From positions 4,659-9,926 of the forward strand of contig PBPW01000048.1 in the NCBI GenBank assembly GCA_002725545.1: DNA of 5,268 nucleotides, in the 5' to 3' direction. The position numbers were made by a program, and so were the translations under genes. Source of the DNA: Fidelibacterota bacterium (GTDB taxonomy: Bacteria > Marinisomatota > Marinisomatia > Marinisomatales > TCS55). Below the pieces are notes generated by a model, which saw nothing but the letters and a program-made list of their open reading frames with translations, was not told the origin of the DNA and did not search any database. Below, in pieces: positions 1 through 5,268 of the stretch (positions within the stretch are counted from its first letter, which is position 1; each line of letters starts with the position of its first letter).

Positions 1-684
1 GTCTTTATTCTAGCATTTAAAAAAATGCCTGCATTTCCAACGGTGTTAGTTGGTGGTTTAATCGGTGGTGTTTTTGCAATAATACTTCAGCCGGAGGTAG
101 TTAGTAATTTTGTAGGGGAAACCGATTTGCCTATTTCCTTAATTAAAATTTCTGGAGTATGGACAGCTCTGCATTCTGGATTTACTATTGACAGTGGTGT
201 CCCTGTTGTGGATGATCTACTATCAAGAGGTGGAATGTCTAGTATGTTAAATACTATTTGGCTGGTTATATCGGCTTTAACCTTTGGTGCCGTACTTGAA
301 ACCACCAAGCTATTGAACACTTTGGTTAAGGTATTGCTTTCATTTGCTAAGTCTACCGCATCTTTGATAATTACAACAATTGGAACCTGTATTGGTATAA
401 ATATTGTAACCGCAGATCAGTATATCGCTATTGTGATTCCTGGAAGAATGTTTAAAACAGAATTTAAAAAACGAAAGCTTGCTCCAAAAAATCTATCTAG
501 AACGCTTGAGGATTCTGCTACGATGACCTCGCCATTGGTACCTTGGAATACCTGTGGAGCATTTATGTCAGCATCACTGGGAATCGCAACGTTCAGCTAT
601 CTACCTTTTTGCTTTTTTAATATAGTAAACCCAATTATTGCTATTATTTATGCCTTATGCAATTTTAAGATTGAAAAGGTATAA
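1..684 (+). CDS. nhaC: NhaC-family Na+/H+ antiporter, C-terminal part (5' truncated)
   Basis: Inner-membrane antiporter that exports Na+ in exchange for external H+, used for sodium and pH homeostasis. The reading frame is open from base 1, and the first ATG (base 25) is internal, so this is a 227-residue C-terminal fragment of a protein that is usually about 450-500 residues. Hydrophobic segments lie at about residues 13-29, 86-100, 117-138, 139-148, 177-197 and 200-219. Family hallmarks are GINIVTADQY (132-141), followed by a basic cytoplasmic-type loop (GRMFKTEFKKRK, 148-159), then LEDSATMTSPLVPWNTCG (169-186), whose acidic, Thr/Ser and PWNTCG residues are typical of NhaC. The stop is TAA at 682-684. 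Some NhaC-clan members exchange organic acids (malate/lactate type MleN), so the exact substrate is inferred. No frameshift or broken motif is seen. The 136-bp gap and candidate terminator downstream suggest it is not co-transcribed with susC. Confidence 0.9.
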   Translation, partial: VFILAFKKMPAFPTVLVGGLIGGVFAIILQPEVVSNFVGETDLPISLIKISGVWTALHSGFTIDSGVPVVDDLLSRGGMSSMLNTIWLVISALTFGAVLETTKLLNTLVKVLLSFAKSTASLIITTIGTCIGINIVTADQYIAIVIPGRMFKTEFKKRKLAPKNLSRTLEDSATMTSPLVPWNTCGAFMSASLGIATFSYLPFCFFNIVNPIIAIIYALCNFKIEKV

Positions 685-723
685 ATTCTTGAATATCTAA
701 GTATGAATTTTTTTATTTTTTTT
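683..723 (+). terminator. Candidate weak intrinsic terminator after nhaC
   Basis: AAATTC (683-688) pairs perfectly with GAATTT (705-710). Inside the loop ATA (693-695) can pair with TAT (702-704). The right arm runs directly into a T-tract (T7 at 708-714, one A, then T8 at 716-723). The geometry fits a Rho-independent terminator for nhaC, but the stem is short, almost entirely A/T, and overlaps the stop codon, so its stability is doubtful. The T-rich stretch could also be an upstream promoter element for susC. Confidence 0.35.
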
Positions 724-752
724 ACGCTTATTTATCTAAACATTGTAGTAAA

Positions 753-782
753 TTGTTAAGTTATTACACCGCTCACTATATT
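753..782 (+). promoter_or_regulatory. Candidate promoter for the susCD operon
   Basis: TTGTTA (753-758) and TATATT (777-782) are separated by 18 bp and resemble sigma-70-type -35 and -10 elements. They lie about 40 bp before the susC start. An alternative reading is TTATTA (761-766) with TATAGT (784-789) at 17-bp spacing. The Bacteroidota-type -7 box (TAnnTTTG) is only partly matched, by TATATTGT at 777-784 with ATTG 21 bp upstream. In such AT-rich DNA these matches are weak evidence; position and the start of a new operon are the main support. Confidence 0.35.
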
Positions 783-789
783 GTATAGT
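775..789. repeat. Perfect inverted repeat ACTATA-TTG-TATAGT (possible operator)
   Basis: The 15-bp sequence has two 6-bp arms that are exact reverse complements around a 3-bp centre. It overlaps the candidate -10 element and lies 31 bp upstream of the susC ATG, a typical place for a dimeric regulator site. No long T-run follows it, so it does not look like a terminator. An operator role is inference from symmetry and position; short AT palindromes can also occur by chance. Confidence 0.35.
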
Positions 790-807
790 TGAGATTTAAC
801 ACATAGT

Positions 808-816
808 AGGAGAGAG
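808..816 (+). promoter_or_regulatory. Strong Shine-Dalgarno site for susC
   Basis: AGGAGAGAG precedes the ATG at 821, with the AGGAG core ending 8 bp before the start codon. It stands out in an A/T-rich intergenic region and fixes the start, which is also supported by the signal peptide that begins there. Confidence 0.75.
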
Positions 817-820
817 ATAT

Positions 821-3800
821 ATGTTAAATAATCTTCGCATAATGTTCGTTTTCTCAATATTTTTTGGGCTGATGAACGCACAGTCTTCAATTGAAGGTTC
901 TGTAACTGATTCCAATGGAAATCCCCTAGCCGGTGCTAACGTTGTTGTAGATGGCACTTCGGTTGGTGCGGCTTCTGGCTCAGATGGAACCTATCAAATT
1001 AATATTCCATCTGGTACTGTAGAGGGCCAAACAGTTACACTTGTTACTTCCTATATTGGATATAAAAGTCAAAGTGCAAATGTCGATGTACCTTTAAGTG
1101 GTTCCGTTACAATGAATTTTTCATTAGAAGTTGATGCGATTGGCTTACAAGCGATCAGTGTTACCGCTTTAGGTTTTGAAGCAAACCGCGATCAGCAAGG
1201 CTCAACTAGCTCATCTATTAATGCGGGTGATATGACCCGTTCTGGTGAATCATTAATGGCTAACTCTTTAGCGGCGAAAGCATCAAACGTGATTGTTAAT
1301 CCTTCTGCTGGTGATCCTGGAGCATCGACTTCAATTAAAATTCGTGGAGCAAATACAATTTCAGGCTCTAATCAGCCGTTGATTATTGTAGATGGAATGC
1401 CAATTAATAATTCTACAACCTATGGTGGTGGAAACAATATTACTGGCGGCAGAACAGGAGGGGCGACATCTCAATCAAGAATTAATGATATTAATGCGAA
1501 TGATATTGCCTCTGTTGAGGTTTTAAAAGGTGCATCAGCTGCGGCATTATGGGGATCCAGAGCTGCTAATGGTGTGGTGGTGATTAAAACTAAAGATGGT
1601 GCTGCTGCGGGCGGTATGAAGATGACTTATAAACGCACCGAATCATTTGACCAGGTACATGAGCGTATTCCTATGCAGGATACCTTCGGTCAAGGTAGAA
1701 GCGGTAATTGGGGTACTCAAGCTGAATCTTGGGGTGATAAAATTTCAGAAAGAACAGGTGGCGCAGATGTCGTTGACACCAGTAAGCCTTACTTTGTTTC
1801 TGAAGATGGTACTTTTACTCAATATACAATAACCGAAAAAAATTCTAAAGAAACCTATGTGGATAAGAATTGGGATGCAGTTTTTCAAACCGGAAGATTT
1901 ACCCAAGACGATTTCCAGGTCTCTGGTGGAGATGCTACTAAAACCTATTTATTTAGCTATGGACGCTTACGTCAAGATGGTATTATTCGTGACTCTTTTT
2001 ACGATAGAGACAACTTCAGATTAAATACCAAATTTAAGCTTTCTGATAAGGTTACGATGACATCCAAAGCTGGTTATACCTATAGTAATTCGAATAGAAT
2101 TCAACAAAGTTCAAATACGGCAGGTTTATTATTGGGTCTATTAAGAACAGCACCAGATTTTGATAACACTCATTATAAGGGCACATATGTTAGTGGTGGT
2201 ACAGAATACACAGGTCGCCATCGTGCTTACAGACGTTATCTTGGAGGATCAAGTACAAATCCAATTTATAATAATCCTATTTGGACGATTAAAGAGCAAA
2301 AATCAACGACTGGTATTAACCGTTTAATTATGTCTAATGAGATGAATTATTCACCATTAGAAGGCACCGATGTAGTGCTCAGAGCAGGTATCGATACTTA
2401 TACCGATAATAGAGATTGGTTTTTCCCCATCGGATCTGCAGGAAGTCGTAATTCAGGTGTATTTGCGCAGGATGTGATTACCAATAAAGAAACCAATTAT
2501 GATTTGATTGGTCGTCACAATCTTAGCCTTGGTGACGGATTAAGTATGGTCGCAACCTTAGGTTACAATTGGAACGATCGTACCTATAGTAGAACTTCTT
2601 ATAATATTACCGGTTTTCTTGTTAATACTGATAAGCAAACAGTTAACGTGAATACGGCTGCTGAAAATTCAACTGTGGATAATTCAAGATTATTCATTCG
2701 CTCAACAAGGACTTATGGATTGTTATCAATTGATGCGTTGGATCAGGTCTTTGTGAATCTTTCAGGAGCGCTTGAAGATCATTCAACGATAAGTAAAGCT
2801 TATTTTTATCCTGCAATGGATGTTGCGGTTCAACTATCCGATTATGTTCCAGCGCCATTTACATTTGCAAAAGCTCGATTTGCGTGGGGTCAGGTAGGTG
2901 TTCGCCCATCTGCACACCGCTTCCAAACTCTTGCTGAATCTGGATTTGGCTATAGCTCGTATAGTGACCCAGTAGATGTTGCTCTCTTTGGTGGTGGCTA
3001 TAGAGTGGATGATGATAAAGGAAATGAAAACCTCAAGCCTGAAGTAAAAACTGAAACTGAGATTGGCTTTGACTTTAGAATGCTTGATGACAGATTTGCC
3101 TTTGGATTTACTCATTACTTCAACAACATCGTAGATATGTTGATTAGCGTATCTAAGGCACCAAGCACAGGTTCCGATACACAGTATGCTAATGCTGCAG
3201 AAATGGAAAATAAAGGCTTAGAACTTGATGGTTCATTTAAACTAAATCAAAATGTTGATTTTACATTCAATTGGGCAACAAATAAGAATAAAGTTCTCAA
3301 GCTAACAGAGGGTACTGATGTGCTCACACTTGTTGGTGGTTCTGTAAGTTCTGTTGCTGTTGATCCTTCGTTTAATGGCACAGCACAGCCTTTAGGAGCT
3401 CTATATGGAACCGGTTCTCAAACTGATGAGAGCGGCAAATTCATCTTAGATGCGAACGGCTTTCCTCAGATTACATCACTTCCAGTTATTTTAGGTGATC
3501 CCAATCCAGATTGGAGAGGAACCTTTGGTGTAAATGGAAGAATGAATGGTGTTTCTGTAAATGTTTTATTTGAACATTCACAAGGTGGAGATTATTCACC
3601 GCGAACCCAATGGGTCTTAAGACGATTTGGAACCACAGCAGAAACTGCAAATGAAGTTACCTTAACAGAGGATCTTGTTAATGTTGATGGAAATACAGTT
3701 GCCGCAGGAACCACGGTTAGAGGTAGTGTTCATAACTTTGGTGGAGGCAATGTCTTGCTTGATGAAGCTTGGTATCGCCATGGAATTGGTGGAGGTTTTG

Positions 3801-4081
3801 GTGACAACCAGGCCTATAACTTTGCCGTGAAAGATGCAACTTTTTCTCGCTTAAGAGAGCTTTCTGTTGCCTATGATTTGGTTCACCCAGCGATTAGTTC
3901 AATGGGTCTAAGCTCTGTTACCATGAGATGGACGGGTAGGAATCTATGGGCGAGCTATAAAGAACTTGTTGGTGTAGATCCTGCCGTTAACCAGAGTGGT
4001 GTTTCAAGTGGATTTGGTTTGGATTATTTTACAAATCCAAGTACCAAATCTTATCTTTTCTCACTAACAGCTAACTTTTAA
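821..4081 (+). CDS. susC: SusC/RagA-family TonB-dependent outer-membrane receptor
   Basis: Outer-membrane active transporter that imports a nutrient captured by its SusD partner, powered by TonB-ExbBD. The 1086-residue length is normal for SusC proteins (about 1000-1100). A signal peptide occupies residues 1-20 with likely cleavage at MNA|QSS. A carboxypeptidase-D-regulatory-like beta-sandwich follows at about 23-105 (IEGSVTDSNGNPLAGANV, SYIGYKSQ). The plug spans about 111-260, with the TonB-box-like AISVTALG (111-118), IKIRGANTI (172-180), IIVDGMPIN (188-196) and SVEVLKGASAAALWGSRAAN (231-250). The barrel shows family blocks GNENLKPE (734-741), AEMENKGLEL (793-802), GDPNPDW (892-898), GRNLW (1039-1043) and GVDPAVN (1051-1057). 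It ends in a terminal Phe, as expected for BAM-inserted barrels. There is no N-terminal STN signalling domain, so direct control of an anti-sigma factor is unlikely. No cysteine was found. The gene is intact; the substrate is unknown. The symbol denotes the family, not starch specificity. Confidence 0.95.
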   Translation: MLNNLRIMFVFSIFFGLMNAQSSIEGSVTDSNGNPLAGANVVVDGTSVGAASGSDGTYQINIPSGTVEGQTVTLVTSYIGYKSQSANVDVPLSGSVTMNFSLEVDAIGLQAISVTALGFEANRDQQGSTSSSINAGDMTRSGESLMANSLAAKASNVIVNPSAGDPGASTSIKIRGANTISGSNQPLIIVDGMPINNSTTYGGGNNITGGRTGGATSQSRINDINANDIASVEVLKGASAAALWGSRAANGVVVIKTKDGAAAGGMKMTYKRTESFDQVHERIPMQDTFGQGRSGNWGTQAESWGDKISERTGGADVVDTSKPYFVSEDGTFTQYTITEKNSKETYVDKNWDAVFQTGRFTQDDFQVSGGDATKTYLFSYGRLRQDGIIRDSFYDRDNFRLNTKFKLSDKVTMTSKAGYTYSNSNRIQQSSNTAGLLLGLLRTAPDFDNTHYKGTYVSGGTEYTGRHRAYRRYLGGSSTNPIYNNPIWTIKEQKSTTGINRLIMSNEMNYSPLEGTDVVLRAGIDTYTDNRDWFFPIGSAGSRNSGVFAQDVITNKETNYDLIGRHNLSLGDGLSMVATLGYNWNDRTYSRTSYNITGFLVNTDKQTVNVNTAAENSTVDNSRLFIRSTRTYGLLSIDALDQVFVNLSGALEDHSTISKAYFYPAMDVAVQLSDYVPAPFTFAKARFAWGQVGVRPSAHRFQTLAESGFGYSSYSDPVDVALFGGGYRVDDDKGNENLKPEVKTETEIGFDFRMLDDRFAFGFTHYFNNIVDMLISVSKAPSTGSDTQYANAAEMENKGLELDGSFKLNQNVDFTFNWATNKNKVLKLTEGTDVLTLVGGSVSSVAVDPSFNGTAQPLGALYGTGSQTDESGKFILDANGFPQITSLPVILGDPNPDWRGTFGVNGRMNGVSVNVLFEHSQGGDYSPRTQWVLRRFGTTAETANEVTLTEDLVNVDGNTVAAGTTVRGSVHNFGGGNVLLDEAWYRHGIGGGFGDNQAYNFAVKDATFSRLRELSVAYDLVHPAISSMGLSSVTMRWTGRNLWASYKELVGVDPAVNQSGVSSGFGLDYFTNPSTKSYLFSLTANF

Positions 4082-4090
4082 GGGAGGGTG
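4082..4090 (+). promoter_or_regulatory. Strong Shine-Dalgarno site for susD
   Basis: GGGAGGGTG lies in the 14-bp gap immediately after the susC stop codon, with the GGAGG core (4083-4087) 8 bp before the ATG at 4096. It favours that ATG over the later in-frame ATG at 4126, which has only a weak AAAGGA upstream. The tight spacing suits re-initiation by ribosomes finishing susC. Confidence 0.75.
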
Positions 4091-4095
4091 AGAAA

Positions 4096-5268
4096 ATGAA
4101 AAAACAATTTAAAGGATTAAAAAATATGAATAAGGCGTTTCGTATTTCATTAATGGCAATTTCATTGGTTTTAATATCCTGTGAAATTCCTGAGAACTTA
4201 AACGACAACCCAAATGAGATTACAGTATCCGATGTTGATGCCAATTTATTTTTAAATGGCGCTCAACTTGCAAATGTAATTGTGCAGGTAAGCCACTTAA
4301 ATAGAATATCTGCAATGTATTCGGGTCAATTAATTGGATATACATCACTGTATTCCAATATTCATGGATATTCACTTTCGACTGTAGAATCAAATGGCGA
4401 ATGGAACGCAGCTTACATTGGAGTTGTGGCAAACACCAGACACATTCAAGCTAATGCTCCTGATGACAAGCTGCTAGTAGGTATTACGCAAGTATTAGAA
4501 GCGCATGCGATTAGTTCGCTTGCAATTCTAATGGGTGATGTTCCATTTTCTGAGGTACTTACTGATAAAGAAGCACCTAAGTTTGATTCGCAGAAAGCAG
4601 CCCTTGATGGCTGTGATGCACTATTATCCGATGCAATCACAACTCTTTCTGGTGCGAATAGCAGATCTGAAGCATACGATATCTACTATAATGGCGATAA
4701 AGATAAATGGATTGCAGCTGCTTACACACTTAAGGCACGCATTGCGCTCATAAAGAAAGATTATGCCTCTGCGCTTTCAAATGCAGGTACAGGTATTTCT
4801 TCCTCAGCGGGTGATATGATGTATAAGCCTAGGGGAGACGCTGCAACACCTAATGGTGATAAAAACCTATATTGGGAAATCTTGAATGGTTCAAGAACTG
4901 GCGATTTAGGTAATGCAAAAGAAGGCAATAGAAGTTATCTAATCGATCTTTTGGATCCTGCTCATTCAAGCTATCGTGGTAATGCCAAGACAAATGAAGA
5001 AGCGCGTTATGGGTATTATTCAATCGATGAGAATTCAGCAAGTGGCAATACCGGTGTTGTATCACAGTTTGAACCTCAGCCTATGGTAACTTATTTTGAG
5101 AATCAATTGATTTTAGCAGAAGCAAAAGCTAGGACAGCTGGCTTTAGTGCAGGCTTAAATGAATTAAATAAGTATAGAAATTTCATGAATACTGGCCATA
5201 GACTTAATAGCAATCATAATGATACAGATAAATATGGCTATAAAGATTATGTTGAAGCTGATTTTGTT
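4096..5268 (+). CDS. susD: SusD/RagB-family outer-membrane lipoprotein (3' truncated)
   Basis: Surface-exposed substrate-binding lipoprotein that forms a lid on the SusC barrel. The frame is open for 391 codons to the right edge without a stop; family members are usually about 450-550 residues, so the C-terminus is missing. A lipoprotein signal peptide ends at the lipobox LIS|C, with the lipidated Cys at 29. The mature start (CEIPENLNDNPNE, 29-41) resembles the Asn-Pro-Asn segment common after the SusD lipid anchor. Other features are EWNAAYIGVVANTRHI (102-117), the family motif MGDVPFSEVL (146-155), a TPR-like helical region (KWIAAAYTLKARIALIKKDYASAL, about 204-227) and MVTYFENQLILAEAKART (330-347). 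These best fit the SusD-like_2 branch (PF12771 type), judged by eye. The start at 4096 is chosen for its strong SD; the ATG at 4126 (Met11) would give a more compact signal peptide. It lies 14 bp after susC, so the two form an operon. Confidence 0.92.
   Translation, partial: MKKQFKGLKNMNKAFRISLMAISLVLISCEIPENLNDNPNEITVSDVDANLFLNGAQLANVIVQVSHLNRISAMYSGQLIGYTSLYSNIHGYSLSTVESNGEWNAAYIGVVANTRHIQANAPDDKLLVGITQVLEAHAISSLAILMGDVPFSEVLTDKEAPKFDSQKAALDGCDALLSDAITTLSGANSRSEAYDIYYNGDKDKWIAAAYTLKARIALIKKDYASALSNAGTGISSSAGDMMYKPRGDAATPNGDKNLYWEILNGSRTGDLGNAKEGNRSYLIDLLDPAHSSYRGNAKTNEEARYGYYSIDENSASGNTGVVSQFEPQPMVTYFENQLILAEAKARTAGFSAGLNELNKYRNFMNTGHRLNSNHNDTDKYGYKDYVEADFV

Noticed and set aside
25..27. 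ATG at 25 as the true start of the antiporter
   Set aside because: The frame is open to base 1, no SD precedes this ATG, and the protein from here would be less than half the normal NhaC length. It is an internal Met.
87..320. Minus-strand ORF of 77 codons inside nhaC
   Set aside because: It lies fully antisense to a frame with clear NhaC motifs, has no recognisable domain and no convincing ribosome site.
1647..1832. Plus-strand 61-codon ORF in another frame inside susC
   Set aside because: It is fully contained in the well-supported SusC barrel frame and has low-complexity, unrecognisable content.
2834..3115. Minus-strand 93-codon ORF inside susC
   Set aside because: Antisense shadow of the barrel-coding region, with no family motif and a basic, aromatic composition typical of spurious translation.
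4220..5065. Several short ORFs on both strands (4220-4432 minus, 4446-4640 minus, 4535-4753 plus, 4850-5065 minus)
   Set aside because: All overlap the susD frame, which runs open from 4096 to 5268 and carries a lipobox and SusD motifs. They are shadows of that gene.
1..5268. A previously undescribed system such as a defence island, retron or mobile element
   Set aside because: All long coding sequence is explained by three recognisable transport genes, and no terminal repeats, transposase, RNA gene or repeat array was seen.

Overview
The window is AT-rich bacterial DNA with three plus-strand genes, two of them cut by the window edges. From left to right these are the C-terminal half of an NhaC-family Na+/H+ antiporter (1-684), a 136-bp intergenic region (685-820), a complete SusC/RagA-type TonB-dependent outer-membrane receptor (821-4081), and the first 391 codons of a SusD/RagB-type outer-membrane lipoprotein (4096 to the right edge, still open). 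No RNA gene, CRISPR array, insertion sequence or large repeat was seen.

The SusC/SusD pair places the organism in the FCB group (Bacteroidota and relatives). Both genes have strong purine-rich Shine-Dalgarno sequences (AGGAGAGAG before susC, GGGAGGG before susD). This is unusual for classical Bacteroidota, which generally lack SD motifs. Together with the AT-rich composition, the Na+/H+ antiporter and the style of the SusC plug, it leads me to favour a marine lineage such as Neomarinimicrobiota (SAR406) or a related FCB phylum. That assignment is inference only.

The susC and susD genes are 14 bp apart and almost certainly form one operon. Their products are expected to form a lid-and-barrel complex: the SusD lipoprotein captures a nutrient at the cell surface, and the SusC barrel imports it into the periplasm using TonB/ExbBD energy. 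The substrate cannot be read from this window because no enzyme gene is visible. The upstream nhaC gene is probably a separate transcription unit. The intergenic region holds a weak AT-rich hairpin followed by T-tracts (candidate nhaC terminator), then promoter-like hexamers and a perfect 6-3-6 inverted repeat just upstream of susC.

No convincing undescribed system was found. The points worth a second look are the inverted repeat over the candidate susC promoter, the strong SD signals, the two possible susD starts, and the unknown substrate of the pair.
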